The notes beneath the pieces are model-generated. The model was not told the DNA's origin and did no database searches. It saw only the letters and a list, made by a program, of their open reading frames with translations. A program made the position numbers and the translations under genes. Shown here in pieces: positions 8,562 through 27,149 of a DNA stretch of 61,180 nt; position 1 is the first letter of the stretch; every line of letters begins with the position of its first letter. Origin of the DNA: Synechococcus sp. AG-673-F03 (GTDB lineage: Bacteria > Cyanobacteriota > Cyanobacteriia > PCC-6307 > Cyanobiaceae); assembly GCA_003211205.1 (NCBI GenBank), contig QCTJ01000011.1, positions 1-61,180 on the forward strand. Reading direction: 5' to 3'.

Positions 8562-9745
8562 GGAGAGCCACCCGCCCGCTCACGCAGGCTGCGCAGAAGG
8601 CTGGGAATACGGTCCCTCCAGGGACTGTCATTCAAAACCGACAACAGCAGCTCCTCACTCACACTGGTATCAAGCGCATCGGCATTGGCTCCCGGAAACC
8701 AATGACCGGCACGACCCAGCAAGCCGTAACGCGCTTTGACGAAGCCCTCCAGATCCCATGCCTCAAGAAGGTTGTGCAGCCAAAGCAGCATCGGCAGGTT
8801 GATCTCCCCTGGCGTGTCCTGCCATTCGGGCAATCCCTCTCTCCAACTTCTCAGCCATGAGGAACCAAGGGCATCGCATTCCGCGAGGCGAAGGCGAGAT
8901 TCGATCGGCGCAACCAACTCCTCAGCCTGGTCCAGCAGGGAAACCGCCTCAAGATGCAGATCAAGGTCTTGGGGACGTGCAGCACCAACGCTCAACGTGT
9001 GCACCCGTGGATCACGGAGGCAGAAGAGATCATTGAAAACAATCGGATGTAAGGGTTGCGTGAGCTCCAGCAGGCGGAGACCGGGGGTGTGCAGGTGCCC
9101 TCCCTTATCGGTGGGACTGATGATGAACACGCCCATGTCCTGAAGACTGGCTGCTGCGATTGCCGGCTCGTTGTCCTGACGGATGAAGTACCAGTGCAGG
9201 TTCACGTAATCGAAAACGCCCGTTTCGATGGCATCGACAATCAGATCGGTGTCTCCATGGGTGGAGAAGCCCACATGACCGATCCGACCTTCGGCCTGCC
9301 AGCGACGCACGACATCAAGGCAGCCTCCGGGTCGGATCGTCTGATCGAGATGGGAATGGAGATTGATGCCATGAATCGACAGCAGATCGACACGATCCAC
9401 ATCGAGACGGGTGAAGGACAGTTCGAGATCAGCTTCGAAAAGCGCCGGATCGGACTGAGGTGGAATCTTGGTCTGCAGGATTCGCGTGGGATCAGGACAA
9501 TCAGGAAGCGCCCAGCCCAGCTGTCGCTCTGAACTGCCGTAGTGGCGGGCGGTTTCCACATGATGAAAGCCCGTCTGCACCGCTCGTTCCAGCGTGCTCT
9601 GCAACAACTGCTGGGATTGAGCTGTGATCGCGTCAGCCGCCAGATCACTCCAGCTCTGCTGAAAGCGCATGCCACCCAGTGACAGCACTGGCATTGAGAT
9701 CTCGGTGCGCCCAAAGCGTCGGGTTGGCAGACAGGAAGTCCCCAT
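8537..9745 (-). CDS. aldo/keto reductase
   Basis: A 402-residue NAD(P)H-dependent oxidoreductase with the aldo/keto reductase barrel at the N-terminus: [20 protein letters not shown], then [15 protein letters not shown] containing the catalytic Asp/Tyr region, and IHGINLH. The C-terminal third (about residues 280-402) is a helical extension as in the ferredoxin-linked AKR family. No CxxCxxC cluster is seen in it. Its start shares a base with the stop of the upstream ferredoxin gene, so the pair is coupled and ferredoxin is a plausible electron partner. The substrate is unknown. Confidence 0.85.
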   Translation of the reverse strand: MGTSCLPTRRFGRTEISMPVLSLGGMRFQQSWSDLAADAITAQSQQLLQSTLERAVQTGFHHVETARHYGSSERQLGWALPDCPDPTRILQTKIPPQSDPALFEADLELSFTRLDVDRVDLLSIHGINLHSHLDQTIRPGGCLDVVRRWQAEGRIGHVGFSTHGDTDLIVDAIETGVFDYVNLHWYFIRQDNEPAIAAASLQDMGVFIISPTDKGGHLHTPGLRLLELTQPLHPIVFNDLFCLRDPRVHTLSVGAARPQDLDLHLEAVSLLDQAEELVAPIESRLRLAECDALGSSWLRSWREGLPEWQDTPGEINLPMLLWLHNLLEAWDLEGFVKARYGLLGRAGHWFPGANADALDTSVSEELLLSVLNDSPWRDRIPSLLRSLRERAGGSPQERLSST

Positions 9746-10143
9746 CAGCCGTGATGAGTGTTGCGGGGAAGCTGACGACGCGGTCGAGCCGGCGACGGGA
9801 CACCCATCGGCAGCAGTTCTTGGGCATCCAGCTCACGCTTGAGCCCTGGCAAATCATTAAAAGCAACCCAGTGGATGCAGTCCACTGGACAAGTTTCGAT
9901 CGCTTCCTGAATGCAATCAGAGGAATCGCCATCCTGACGAATTGCCCTGGAGCGTCCGAGATGTGGCTCAATGACAAAGGTGTTCGTGGCCACATTGGCG
10001 CAGTAACGGCAACCAATACAGGCCGCTTCATCCACCCACACCGCCTTGGACTGAAGCCTGCCGCCCAGAACAGGTTCTAATCCTGTCCGCTCGTCTTGAT
10101 CAAAAGACGTTGCTACATAGGCGGCAGCCGCTGGATTATTCAC
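9745..10143 (-). CDS. ferredoxin-like iron-sulfur protein
   Basis: A 132-residue protein with a GTG start at 10143. The cluster motif CIGCRYCANVATNTF near residue 42 is followed by a distal CPVDC, the pattern of cyanobacterial Fd-like proteins with one or two [4Fe-4S] clusters. The first half is Fd3/ferredoxin-like and the C-terminal 40 residues are basic. It is coupled to the aldo/keto reductase downstream (one-base overlap), which suggests electron transfer between them. Confidence 0.85.
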   Translation of the reverse strand: MNNPAAAAYVATSFDQDERTGLEPVLGGRLQSKAVWVDEAACIGCRYCANVATNTFVIEPHLGRSRAIRQDGDSSDCIQEAIETCPVDCIHWVAFNDLPGLKRELDAQELLPMGVPSPARPRRQLPRNTHHG

Positions 10144-10173
10144 AGAATCGACCTTGTAGGGAAAGGACCTGCT

Positions 10174-10566
10174 TTAGGCGTCCCAACGGGTCACCACCAG
10201 CTCGATAGATCCATCCTGGCAATCACGTTGCTCTGTGACATCAAATCCTTCATGACGAGTGGCTTCTAGCACTGACCTCAACGCATAGCGCTGAGTCAGA
10301 CGAGAAAGGAAACGCTCAACAGGCACAGGTTGGCGCCACAGATCCAGATCAGTGACGAACTCGTAGGCATGATTCGATTCATTCCAGCGGAACCCGAAGT
10401 CGGCTCCACCGTCAACGGCGACTGCCAGCTCAGCCTCGACGGTCTGTCCTTTGTAACCACGCACGGTCTGCTGACTGACGCCAGGCGTGTAACCCAGATC
10501 CTCGAGAGCTCCACGCAGCGGAGCCAGCTGACGGAGTTCGGTTTTAACGGTACTGAAATGAGACAT
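10174..10566 (-). CDS. ycf35: Ycf35 / DUF1257 protein
   Basis: A 130-residue protein. MSHFSTVKTELRQLAPL at the start, LEDLGYTP near residue 20 and the C-terminal HEGFDV...DGSIELVVTRW are typical of Ycf35, a family found in cyanobacteria and algal plastids whose function is not established. The start overlaps the stop of the DUF2997 gene upstream, the usual partner of DUF1257. Confidence 0.9.
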   Translation of the reverse strand: MSHFSTVKTELRQLAPLRGALEDLGYTPGVSQQTVRGYKGQTVEAELAVAVDGGADFGFRWNESNHAYEFVTDLDLWRQPVPVERFLSRLTQRYALRSVLEATRHEGFDVTEQRDCQDGSIELVVTRWDA

Positions 10567-10769
10567 CAGGAAGACTCGACGGACTGGGACTGAGTGACGG
10601 GTTGGGTTGAGGTGAAAGCCTCTGAAGTGGGCTGGCGCCGTTCGACAGTGCCAAGCGCTGATTCAAGACGATTTGTGAGTTGCAGACAGGCGTCACCGGT
10701 GACACCTTCAACCCGCTCCTCAACACGACCGTCGGGGCGAATGCGAAATCGCACTGTGCGCTGAGGCAT
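10566..10769 (-). CDS. DUF2997 protein
   Basis: A 67-residue protein. TVRFRIRPDGRVEERVEGVTGDAC is the DUF2997 signature region; the last 25 residues are Thr/Ser/Gln-rich and probably disordered. It overlaps ycf35 and is its standard neighbour in cyanobacteria. The function is unknown. Confidence 0.82.
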   Translation of the reverse strand: MPQRTVRFRIRPDGRVEERVEGVTGDACLQLTNRLESALGTVERRQPTSEAFTSTQPVTQSQSVESS

Positions 10770-10840
10770 GCACCATCACAGAATTAAACCCATGTTAAAG
10801 GCAAGTGATAGGAGCCGGAGTTCCCTGTTACGTGATCGGA

Positions 10841-11650
10841 TCAGATCAACAGACCTTCGTCCAGAAGAGTCTGGAGACGATCCACGAGCTCGGGATTATC
10901 GAGCTGCTCAAGGGCAGTGCGGGCTTCATCACTCACCGTCGTTTCACGATCCTGAAGCAGAGCTGCCACGAAAGCTTCAACCATTTCATCCTGGCGGGGC
11001 TTGACAAGCTGTTCATGCAGTCGTCCCAGGGCCCAGATGCAGTTGCTGCGCACAACGGGTTCACTATCGATCCTCAGGCTCAGCAGCAGCTGACCTGCCG
11101 CCAGATCAGCCTTCACAGCCGAGGTGCTGCCGGCCTCTGCGAGTGACACCGAAGCCCAAAGACGCACAGATGCCACATCCACCTGCAGAGCCCTGATCAA
11201 TGGATTGAGCACGGGCGCATCCGGGTAATTACCAAGGCTCCACGCTGTGGCCTTACGGACGTAAGCGTTGCTGTCGAGCTGCAGAAGCCGTAACAAAGCT
11301 TCCACAGCCTGCAGGGAAGGGTTCCGACCCAGTGCATAAACAGCACTCATCCGCACCACCGGACAGGTTTCATCAAGCAGGGGTAGGAGCAGGGGAACGG
11401 CACGGGGATCGCGATGTTCACAGAACACCCTCAGCCCCTGAAGGCGCTGGTCATGTCCCTGCTTGAGCCATTCCAGGCCCTGATCACAAGCTCGAACCGC
11501 TTCTAAGGCATCCCCTTCAGGATCATCCGGGGCAATCTCATCGAGGGGATCGCCCATGAGCTCTGCGGCGAGTTCACGCTCCAGCACATCAGGATCAATG
11601 GCCAGCTCAGCCATGAGGTCCTCGTTCTGGATGCTGGATGAATCGCCCAT
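10841..11650 (-). CDS. HEAT-repeat protein (phycobilisome lyase-like)
   Basis: A 269-residue, almost all-helical protein. After an acidic N-terminus of about 50 residues come about five HEAT repeats, seen as VVRMSAVYALG, YVRKATAWSLG, SVRLWASVSLAEAG and VVRSNCIWALG, each about 31 residues apart. Such repeats occur in bilin lyases of the CpcE/F type and in NblB-like proteins, but they are general protein-binding scaffolds. No phycobilisome gene is adjacent, so no specific function can be given. Confidence 0.8.
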   Translation of the reverse strand: MGDSSSIQNEDLMAELAIDPDVLERELAAELMGDPLDEIAPDDPEGDALEAVRACDQGLEWLKQGHDQRLQGLRVFCEHRDPRAVPLLLPLLDETCPVVRMSAVYALGRNPSLQAVEALLRLLQLDSNAYVRKATAWSLGNYPDAPVLNPLIRALQVDVASVRLWASVSLAEAGSTSAVKADLAAGQLLLSLRIDSEPVVRSNCIWALGRLHEQLVKPRQDEMVEAFVAALLQDRETTVSDEARTALEQLDNPELVDRLQTLLDEGLLI

Positions 11651-11665
11651 GAATCGATCGTAATC

Positions 11666-11791
11666 TCAGCTGATCGGAGCAGGCGCCAGCATGTCGCCTG
11701 GGAGCCAGATGCGAGCGCTCACAGCGACAAGGGCCAGTGCGAACAGTGCCACGATCAGGATGGGAAGCAGGGTGCTGCGGAAAAAAGCCAA
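11666..11791 (-). CDS. possible 41-residue membrane peptide with TTG start
   Basis: Between the symporter and the HEAT-protein gene, one frame encodes a strong transmembrane segment: a TTG at 11791 starts LAFFRSTLLPILIVALFALA and continues to a TGA at 11666-11668. The frame is the same one as the symporter, just after its stop. No in-frame ATG or GTG lies upstream. An ATG at about 11810 is one base out of frame, and a run of six T lies where the two frames could be joined. It may start at TTG, use a slip, or be a relic. No clear Shine-Dalgarno is visible. Confidence 0.35.
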   Translation of the reverse strand: MAFFRSTLLPILIVALFALALVAVSARIWLPGDMLAPAPIS

Positions 11792-11830
11792 ATCGCTGCC
11801 GGATTTCTGAGCATTGTGACTGGCGTCCGA

Positions 11831-13594
11831 TCAGACCGGAGCAGCGGATCGTCCGCTCCAGCGCAGGAGCATCAGAGAAACCACAGCCAGAACCAGGCCG
11901 AACCAACCCATCAGCTGCTGATGCAACAGGAATGCCCCTGATCCAAGCAAAGCTCCGAACAGCAGTCCGGAACTGAATAGGAAACGAGCAAGCAGATCGG
12001 AAAGGGATTCCGAAGCGGTCGCCTCAAGGCCTCGGCGCCACTGGCTCCAGCCAGGTCCGGGAGGACGGACCTTCAGCACGAACCGTTCCAGAACAGCAGG
12101 GGACTCCGGCGGGGTCAGCAGCATCACCGTGATCCAAACCACCGCCGTGAAGCCTGTGGTCACCATCAATCGTTCTCCGTAGTCAGCGATCTGGAGCAGG
12201 GGAACCACCGAGGTCACCAGGCCCACCACAAACCCGCAGAGCATGGCGGCCAGCTCCGCTGCAGCATTGATCCGCCACCAGAACCAACGCAGCACGAGGA
12301 CTACCCCCGGGCCGGTGCCGATGGCGATCACCAGCCGAAAGACTGTGCCGATGCTGTCGCTGATCAGCGCGGTGACCACCCCCAGCACGAGCAGCAACAC
12401 ACTCATCAGCTGACCCACCAACAGAAGCTCCCGCTGAGACGCATTCGGGCGCAGGAAGCGCTGATACAGATCATGAGTGAGGTAGCTGGCTCCCCAGTTC
12501 ACAGATGTACTCACGGTGCTCATGAAGGCAGCGACCAGGGAGACCACCACCAGTCCGAGCACCACCGGAGGCAGAAACTGAACCGCGAGTGTCGGATAGC
12601 TGAGTTCCCAGTCGGCTTGGTCAGGAAGCAGCACCAGTGCGGCCAGGGCCACAATTACCCAGAGCCAGCTGCGCAGCAGGTAGTTGACCACCAGGAACAC
12701 CCAGCCAGCGAGCCGCGCCTGCTGCTCATCCTTGGTGGCCAGCATCCGTTGGATGAACTCACCTCCGCCGTCACTGCGGCGGAAACTCCACCACTGCACG
12801 GTGAGGTAAGCCAGAAAGGTGGAGACACTGATTCCCGCACCGCCGATCCAGTCGAAACCATCGGAGCCCCAGCGCCAGGGCACGATCGACAACAGTTCAG
12901 GGCGGCCCAGCGCATCCAGCTGATCCAGCAGTGATTGCATTCCCCCGGCTGCATGAACAGCAGCCCACGCGACGGCACCTGCCCCCAGCAGCGCCAGCAG
13001 GAGCTGAATGAAATCGGTGATCACCACTGCCCACAATCCACCGGCAACGGTGTAAGCGAGCACCAGGGCGGCCACGATGATCAGCAGCACCAACGTGTCG
13101 GAGAGGCCACCGGCTGCCTGAATCGGCTGATCGGAGACGATGCCCAGTGCCTCGACCACCTTGCGCATGGCGAGGAAGGCATAACCGATGCCGATGCAGT
13201 TCACCGGTAACGCCAGCAGAAAAGCCTTGATACCGCGCAGCCAGGCAGCGGCAGGGCCGCCATATCGCAGCTCCGTGAATGCGGCATCAGTGAGGACGCC
13301 GCTGCGTCGCCATAACGGTGCGAACACCACGGCCATCGCCACGTGCGCCAGCCCGAAGCCCCACCACTCCCAGTTCGCCGCAAGGCCCCTCGTGCCCACG
13401 ATTCCCGCAACATAAAGAGGGGTATCGATTGAAAACGTGGTGGCCGCCATCGACGCACCGGCGAGCCAGCCGCTGAGCCGTCGGCCAGCCACGAAGTAAT
13501 CGTCCTCGCCGCGGTTGCGTCGCGCCAGCCAGAGACCGAGGGCCAGCGTGGCCGCCAGATACACGATCAGAATGATCCAGTCGATCGGAGCCAT
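11831..13594 (-). CDS. sodium:solute symporter (SSS family)
   Basis: A 587-residue inner-membrane transporter with about 13-14 hydrophobic segments from the ATG at 13594 (MAPIDWIILIVYLAATLALG). A TTG four codons earlier is the only alternative. RRNRGEDDYFVAGRRLSGW after the first helix is the SSS signature, followed by AATTFSIDTPLYVAG. The length and long C-terminal helical hairpin resemble cyanobacterial SSS proteins of unknown substrate. The gene sits convergent to nothing and is followed by the possible small membrane peptide. Confidence 0.88.
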   Translation of the reverse strand: MAPIDWIILIVYLAATLALGLWLARRNRGEDDYFVAGRRLSGWLAGASMAATTFSIDTPLYVAGIVGTRGLAANWEWWGFGLAHVAMAVVFAPLWRRSGVLTDAAFTELRYGGPAAAWLRGIKAFLLALPVNCIGIGYAFLAMRKVVEALGIVSDQPIQAAGGLSDTLVLLIIVAALVLAYTVAGGLWAVVITDFIQLLLALLGAGAVAWAAVHAAGGMQSLLDQLDALGRPELLSIVPWRWGSDGFDWIGGAGISVSTFLAYLTVQWWSFRRSDGGGEFIQRMLATKDEQQARLAGWVFLVVNYLLRSWLWVIVALAALVLLPDQADWELSYPTLAVQFLPPVVLGLVVVSLVAAFMSTVSTSVNWGASYLTHDLYQRFLRPNASQRELLLVGQLMSVLLLVLGVVTALISDSIGTVFRLVIAIGTGPGVVLVLRWFWWRINAAAELAAMLCGFVVGLVTSVVPLLQIADYGERLMVTTGFTAVVWITVMLLTPPESPAVLERFVLKVRPPGPGWSQWRRGLEATASESLSDLLARFLFSSGLLFGALLGSGAFLLHQQLMGWFGLVLAVVSLMLLRWSGRSAAPV

Positions 13595-13622
13595 GGAGGC
13601 GCGCAAATCGTCGCAGTCTCCC

Positions 13623-20936
<7,314 letters not shown>

Positions 20937-20984
20937 TGACAGTTAAGGAAGAGGGAGCGGTTTATCGGTTCGTTCGTTGATCCG

Positions 20985-23900
20985 TCAGTCCTCGTCGTAG
21001 TCAGCGACACCCAGAGATTCGTAGGTGGGTCTACTGGGGGTGCTGCGTCGCGGATTCACGTCCTGCATCAGGTCCACTTCCTTGCCTTCATCGGTGAACA
21101 CGGCAATGTCCAGACCCAGCGACTGAAGCTCGCGCATCAGCACCTTGAACGATTCCGGCGTCCCCGGGCGGGGGATCGGCTTGCCTTTAACGATGGCGTT
21201 GAGAGCCTCGTTACGTCCCTGCATGTCGTCGGACTTGACAGTCAACAGCTCTTGGAGGGTATAGGCGGCGCCGTATGCCTCGAGAGCCCACACCTCCATC
21301 TCTCCGAGACGCTGACCACCCTGCTGGGCCTTGCCCCCCAGAGGTTGCTGGGTGACCAGGGAGTAAGGGCCGGTCGAGCGGGCGTGGATCTTGTCGTCGA
21401 CCAGGTGAACCAGCTTGAGGAAATGGGAGTAACCCACCGCCACAGGCTGATCAAAAGGTTCACCGGTACGGCCATCGATCAGCTGAAGCTTGCCGGGGTC
21501 GTCCGGGTTGTAGATCCACTCCTTACCAGGCTGTTTGGCCGCTGTCTTCAGGAAGGTTTCGACAGTTTGCTGGGACATTTCAGGGCCATACATCTCATCG
21601 AAGGGCACGACCTTCACTCGGCAGTCGAGATTGGAAGCGGCCCAGCCCATCAGGAGCTCGAACACCTGGCCGACGTTCATTCGGCTGGGAACGCCCAGAG
21701 GATTCAGCACGATGTCCACCGGAGTGCCATCGGGGAGGTAAGGCATGTCCTCACGAGGGAGGATTCGACTGATGATTCCCTTGTTGCCATGGCGGCCGGC
21801 CATCTTGTCGCCAACCTGGATCTTGCGGCGTTGAGCCACATACACACGCACCACCATGTTGGCGCCGGGAGGCAGTTCATCACCCTGTTCACGGGTGTAG
21901 ATGCGAACATCCACGACACGTCCACGTTCGGTGCTGGGCACCCTCAGTGAGTTGTCGCGCACGTCACGGGCTTTTTCACCGAAGATCGCGCGCAACAGTT
22001 TCTCCTCGGGGGGCTGATCGGATTCGCCCTTCGGCGTCACCTTGCCGACAAGGATGTCGCCGCTCTCCACAAATGCACCGATGCGGATGATGCCCATCTC
22101 GTCGAGGTTGCCGAGGCTTTCCTCTGCAACGTTGGGAATCTCTCGGGTGATCTCCTCTGGCCCCAGCTTGGTCTGACGAGCCTCGATCTCGTACTTCTCG
22201 ATATGCACCGAGGTGTAGAGGTCGTCGTTGACCAGACGCTCACTGACAAGAATGGCGTCCTCGTAGTTGTAACCCTCCCAGGGCATGTAAGCGATCAACA
22301 CATTCTGACCAAGAGCGATCTCACCGCCTTCACAGGCGGAACCATCAGCAAGCACCTGACCGACGATCACCGGGTCTCCCTGGCGAACAATCGGACGCTG
22401 ATTCAGACAGGTGTCCTGATTGGAACGCTGGTACTTCTGGAGGAAATGGTTGTGTTCGAGACCGTCCTCGTCCTCTACCACAATCGCGGTGGCATCAACG
22501 AAGGTGACGGTGCCATTCACCCTGGAGATCGGAACCATGCCCGAGTCGCGGGCAACCTGGGTTTCCAGACCTGTTCCGACTAGCGGACGCTCAGGACGCA
22601 ACAGCGGCACAGCCTGACGCTGCATGTTGGAGCCCATCAACGCGCGGTTGGCGTCGTCGTGCTCCAGGAAAGGGATCAAGGAGGTGGCAACGGAGATCAC
22701 CTGCACGGGTGAGAGCTGCACGTAGTCCACCTGCTCGGGGGGGACCTTCTCAAAATCCTGGCGATATCGGACAGGGATCAGATCAGCGAGGATCGTTCCG
22801 TCGCTGTCGGTCGCCACATCTCCAGGAGCGACACGGCATTCGTCCTCGAGGTCAGCTGACAGATAAATCGGATCGCCCTGCTTGAGCACCCGCCCCTCCT
22901 CAACTTTCCAGAACGGGGTTTCGATGAATCCGTATTCATTCACCCGGGCATGGGTGGCAAGCGAATTGATAAGTCCAGCGTTAGGGCCCTCAGGCGTCTC
23001 GATCGGGCAGAGACGGCCGTAGTGGGAAGGATGAATATCACGCACAGCAAAGCCTGCACGCTCGCGGGTCAGACCACCGGGGCCAAGCGCTGAAATACGA
23101 CGCTTGTGCGTGAGTTCAGCCAATGGATTCGTCTGATCCATGAATTGACTCAGCTGACTGGAGCCGAAGAACTCCTTGATGGCGGCGACGAGCGGCTTGG
23201 GATTGACCAGCTGGGCAGGGGTAAGCGAGTCGGTCTCACCGACCGTCATCCGTTCCTTGATGATTCGCTCAAGGCGATTCAGACCCACACGCACCTGATT
23301 CTGAAGCAGCTCACCCACCGAGCGGACCCGGCGATTGCCCAGATGATCGATGTCATCGAGGCTGGCACCACCAACATCCAGCTCAAGATTGATTAGGTAA
23401 TCAAGAGTTGACAGCACATCCTCATGGGTGAGGGTGCGCACGGAGTCTGGAATCGTGAGACGGAGCTTCTTATTGATCTTGTAGCGACCCACTCGGCCGA
23501 GGTCGTAGCGCTTGGGATCAAAGAAACGGGTCTGCAAAAGCTGCTGTCCCCCGCTGACTGATGGCGGCTCACCCGGACGCAGCTTTTTATAGAGCTCAAG
23601 CAAAGCCTGATCCTCGGAGCTGATGCCCTCGTCGTTGGCGGCTTCAATCGACTTTTTGTAGTACTCCGGATGCCGAAGCTTGTCGATCACATCGTTGTCC
23701 GACAGGCCCATGGCGCGCATGAGCACGTGGGCATTGATCTTGCGGGTCTTATCAACCCGAACATGCAGAAGATCGTTCTTGTCAGTCTCAAACTTCAGCC
23801 ACGCGCCGCGATTCGGAATGACGCTGGCGTTGTAGGTGCGACGTCCGTTCTTGTCCATTTCATCTTTGAAATAGACCCCGGGGCTGCGCACGATCTGGTT

Positions 23901-24278
23901 CACGATCACGCGCTCTGCGCCGTTGATGATGAACGTCCCCCGCTCCGTCATCAATGGCAGCTCACCGATAAACACCTCTTGTTCCTTGATCTCGCCGGTC
24001 TCCTTGTTGACCAGACGGCAGGTCACATACATCTGTGAAGCAAACGTCGCATCACGACGCTTGGCCTCTTCCACGTCGTGGCGAGGTCGCTTCAGCCGGT
24101 ACTCGCTACCGACGAAATGGAGTTCGAGCTTGCCGGTGTAATCGGTAATCGGCGAGAAGCTCTCAAGCTCCTCGATTAGACCTCTCTCAAGAAACCACTT
24201 GAAACTGGCACGCTGTACCTCCACCAGATCGGGCAGATAGGTGGCGGTCTTGGCGACCTGAATCGCGCTGCTGCTCAT
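20985..24278 (-). CDS. rpoB: RNA polymerase beta subunit (RpoB)
   Basis: A 1097-residue protein, typical of cyanobacterial beta (shorter than the E. coli subunit). Landmarks are the rifampicin-pocket region [20 protein letters not shown] and [21 protein letters not shown], the [21 protein letters not shown] loop and the C-terminal [20 protein letters not shown]. It is the first gene of the operon, with about 270 bp of upstream sequence free of genes. Confidence 0.98.
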   Translation of the reverse strand: MSSSAIQVAKTATYLPDLVEVQRASFKWFLERGLIEELESFSPITDYTGKLELHFVGSEYRLKRPRHDVEEAKRRDATFASQMYVTCRLVNKETGEIKEQEVFIGELPLMTERGTFIINGAERVIVNQIVRSPGVYFKDEMDKNGRRTYNASVIPNRGAWLKFETDKNDLLHVRVDKTRKINAHVLMRAMGLSDNDVIDKLRHPEYYKKSIEAANDEGISSEDQALLELYKKLRPGEPPSVSGGQQLLQTRFFDPKRYDLGRVGRYKINKKLRLTIPDSVRTLTHEDVLSTLDYLINLELDVGGASLDDIDHLGNRRVRSVGELLQNQVRVGLNRLERIIKERMTVGETDSLTPAQLVNPKPLVAAIKEFFGSSQLSQFMDQTNPLAELTHKRRISALGPGGLTRERAGFAVRDIHPSHYGRLCPIETPEGPNAGLINSLATHARVNEYGFIETPFWKVEEGRVLKQGDPIYLSADLEDECRVAPGDVATDSDGTILADLIPVRYRQDFEKVPPEQVDYVQLSPVQVISVATSLIPFLEHDDANRALMGSNMQRQAVPLLRPERPLVGTGLETQVARDSGMVPISRVNGTVTFVDATAIVVEDEDGLEHNHFLQKYQRSNQDTCLNQRPIVRQGDPVIVGQVLADGSACEGGEIALGQNVLIAYMPWEGYNYEDAILVSERLVNDDLYTSVHIEKYEIEARQTKLGPEEITREIPNVAEESLGNLDEMGIIRIGAFVESGDILVGKVTPKGESDQPPEEKLLRAIFGEKARDVRDNSLRVPSTERGRVVDVRIYTREQGDELPPGANMVVRVYVAQRRKIQVGDKMAGRHGNKGIISRILPREDMPYLPDGTPVDIVLNPLGVPSRMNVGQVFELLMGWAASNLDCRVKVVPFDEMYGPEMSQQTVETFLKTAAKQPGKEWIYNPDDPGKLQLIDGRTGEPFDQPVAVGYSHFLKLVHLVDDKIHARSTGPYSLVTQQPLGGKAQQGGQRLGEMEVWALEAYGAAYTLQELLTVKSDDMQGRNEALNAIVKGKPIPRPGTPESFKVLMRELQSLGLDIAVFTDEGKEVDLMQDVNPRRSTPSRPTYESLGVADYDED

Positions 24279-24515
24279 GCGGAGACCTGCAGGTGTTGGA
24301 GGGGACAGTGGGGCCTGAAGAAGGCAGCCAGTTCAACCGTGGAGTGAGCTTTCAACCAAAACAGCGGCGACCATCCCTTAGGCAGGGACGACCTCCGCAA
24401 TAACTGGCTTCAGAAGACTCGGGTCAGAACAGCTGACGTCGTCAATGCACCGGACGGTAATGGACGCTTCGGGAGCCCAAGCACAGAAAACCATGCTTGG
24501 CCAGGCCAATAAGTC

Positions 24516-24521
24516 ATCTTA
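24516..24521 (-). promoter_or_regulatory. possible -10 element for rpoB
   Basis: On the reverse strand the sequence TGTAAGAT forms an extended -10-like hexamer (TAAGAT) about 240 bp upstream of the rpoB start, in the only sizeable gap before the operon. A convincing -35 at 17-bp spacing is not visible, so this is a weak call. Confidence 0.25.
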
Positions 24522-24549
24522 CACTTTCGCACTCCCGCAATCTGCAAGG

Positions 24550-25335
24550 TCAGGGAAGCCTGAACAGACGCCTTGCATTGGCAGTGCTGTCCTGAGCGAC
24601 CTGCTCAAGCGACTGCTGGCGTAGTTCTGCAACACGTGTAGCCACCGAAGCCACGAACGCAGGCTCATTGCGTTTGCCCCGTCGAGGCACCGGCGCCAGA
24701 AACGGACAATCGGTCTCCACCAGGAATCGATCCTGAGGAACCTCCCGCGCACAGTCATGGGTCGGCACCGCCTTGGGGAACGTCACGGTGCCGCTGAAGC
24801 TGATGTAGAACCCCAGCTCCAAAAACTGGTGCATCTCATCCGGGGTTCCTCCCCAGCAATGCATCACGCCGGCAGGACAACGTCCTTCGAGCCGTCGTGC
24901 ACGCAGTTCAGTCAACATTGGCTCTGCCGCATCGCGGCAATGGATGATCACCGGCAGGTTGAGCTCCACAGCAAGATCGAGCTGGGGCCGCAGAATCGCA
25001 AGCTGCTCATCCAAATTCTTGTCTCGGAAAAGATCGAGACCGAGCTCGCCGATGGCCACCACCCGACTGTCATCGAGCGCTGCCAGGCGCAACACATCGG
25101 GTGTGTCCTGACTCCAGTGCTTGGTATCCAATGGATGAACACCGACGGAGTAACGCATCTCCGGAAATCGATCTGCCAGCGAGCGGATGGCCGGGATCTC
25201 ACTCGGCTCGACACAAGCATGCAGGAGCGACTTCACACCGGCCCCTCGCCAACGCTCGGCAACAGCCTCAAGGTCCTCTTCAAAGGTTCGAAAGACGATG
25301 TGGCAGTGGCTGTCGATTAACACCGGAGTGGCCAT
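24550..25335 (-). CDS. TatD family metal-dependent deoxyribonuclease
   Basis: A TIM-barrel hydrolase of 261 residues from ATG 25335 (MATPVLIDSHCHI). An ATG 10 codons earlier is also open. Metal ligands seen are the HxH of DSHCH, the Glu of AIGELGLD, the His of VIIHCRDA and of GVMHCWGG, and the late Asp of LVETDCPFLAP. Family members are 3'-5' exonucleases or related hydrolases. It is co-oriented with the rpo operon and upstream of it by about 270 bp, so probably a separate unit. Confidence 0.9.
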   Translation of the reverse strand: MATPVLIDSHCHIVFRTFEEDLEAVAERWRGAGVKSLLHACVEPSEIPAIRSLADRFPEMRYSVGVHPLDTKHWSQDTPDVLRLAALDDSRVVAIGELGLDLFRDKNLDEQLAILRPQLDLAVELNLPVIIHCRDAAEPMLTELRARRLEGRCPAGVMHCWGGTPDEMHQFLELGFYISFSGTVTFPKAVPTHDCAREVPQDRFLVETDCPFLAPVPRRGKRNEPAFVASVATRVAELRQQSLEQVAQDSTANARRLFRLP

Positions 25336-25408
25336 CGGATCCTGAAACGCGCCTTCAGGATCCATTCTGCAGGGATTGAGTCCTTAGACCCGACCCAGAC
25401 ATCGCGAT

Positions 25409-25792
<384 letters not shown>

Positions 25793-25823
25793 CTAGCGTG
25801 AAGAGACCTGATGACGGGCGTTG

Positions 25824-27146
25824 ATGACCACCCTGAGCACGGAGCCAGCGGCGAGCGGTCTGCCCAGGTGCCTCGAGAGCGCAGCCGGGGCTGAGCAACA
25901 GCTCGATCGGATTTCAACCCGCACCACTGGTCAGGCCCAGAGGGAGGCGACTGCAACGGTCGAAGCCATCATCGAACGCATCCGCCATGAAGGTGACCGT
26001 GCCTTGATGGCGCTGACTGAACAGTTCGACGGTTTCCTTCCGGAGCCGTTGCGCGTTCCAGCGATTGAGCTGCAACAAGCCTGGGAGAGCAGCGCGGCGA
26101 ATCTCAGAGACGCCCTGGAACTCGCCCATCGTCGGATCCAGGATTTTCACCAGCGTCAGAAACCACAGGATATCGATGTGCAGGGCGTTCATGGCGAACG
26201 ACTGGGACGGCGATGGCGACCGGTGCAGGCTGCGGGTCTGTATGTACCTGGTGGGCGGGCCTCCTACCCGAGCACGGTGCTGATGAATGCAGTGCCTGCA
26301 AGAACAGCCGGCGTGGAAAAAGTGGTGATGGTCACTCCGGCAGGACGGAATGGCCAGGTAAACCGCACGGTGCTGGCGGCAGCACACCTGGCAGGGGTGC
26401 AGGAGGTCTATCGAATCGGAGGCGCTCAAGCGGTCGCGGCTCTTGCCCTGGGCACCGAGACCATCCCCCGCGTCGATGTCATCAGTGGGCCAGGAAATCT
26501 CTACGTGACTCTCGCCAAAAAGCTGGTCTACGGGCAGGTCGGAATCGACTCTCTCGCTGGACCCAGCGAAGTGCTGGTCATCGCCGACGGCTCGGCCAAA
26601 GCTGCTCAAGTCGCTTCGGATCTTCTGGCTCAGGCGGAACACGATCCACTGGCTGCCGCCATCCTGCTCACCACATCCCAGTCTCTGGCTGATTCCCTAC
26701 CTGCTGAGCTCGAAGCTCAACTCAGCGGGCATCCCCGTGAGGCCATTTGTAGGCAATCCCTCGGTCAGTGGGGGCTGGTCGTGGTCTGCGACAACCTTGA
26801 AACCTGCGCACGCCTCAGCGATCGATTTGCACCGGAACACCTGGAGCTGCTTGTCGAGCGACCGCGGATGTTGGCGGATCGCATTCAGCAGGCAGGCGCC
26901 ATTTTCATCGGTCCCTGGAGCCCGGAGGCGGTCGGTGACTACCTCGCCGGCCCTAACCACACCCTGCCCACATGCGGTTCAGCGCGTTACAGCAGCGCTC
27001 TGAGCGTGGAAACCTTCATGCGCCACACCTCTGTGATCGAATTCAACAGGGAAGCCCTCGAAGCCACGGGCGGAGCTGTGGTGGAACTCGCCGACAGCGA
27101 AGGACTGCACAGCCACGCCAACTCGGTGAAGGTCAGGCTGGACTGA
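25824..27146 (+). CDS. hisD: histidinol dehydrogenase
   Basis: A 440-residue zinc- and NAD-dependent enzyme that oxidises L-histidinol to histidine in two steps. Key blocks are [50 protein letters not shown], the catalytic GPSE region followed by LLAQAEHDP, and the catalytic Glu-His pair in RFAPEHLEL. Two ATG codons are adjacent (25821, 25824); I used the second. It converges on rpiA, with only three bases between the two stops. Confidence 0.96.
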   Translation: MTTLSTEPAASGLPRCLESAAGAEQQLDRISTRTTGQAQREATATVEAIIERIRHEGDRALMALTEQFDGFLPEPLRVPAIELQQAWESSAANLRDALELAHRRIQDFHQRQKPQDIDVQGVHGERLGRRWRPVQAAGLYVPGGRASYPSTVLMNAVPARTAGVEKVVMVTPAGRNGQVNRTVLAAAHLAGVQEVYRIGGAQAVAALALGTETIPRVDVISGPGNLYVTLAKKLVYGQVGIDSLAGPSEVLVIADGSAKAAQVASDLLAQAEHDPLAAAILLTTSQSLADSLPAELEAQLSGHPREAICRQSLGQWGLVVVCDNLETCARLSDRFAPEHLELLVERPRMLADRIQQAGAIFIGPWSPEAVGDYLAGPNHTLPTCGSARYSSALSVETFMRHTSVIEFNREALEATGGAVVELADSEGLHSHANSVKVRLD

Positions 27147-27149
27147 CGA

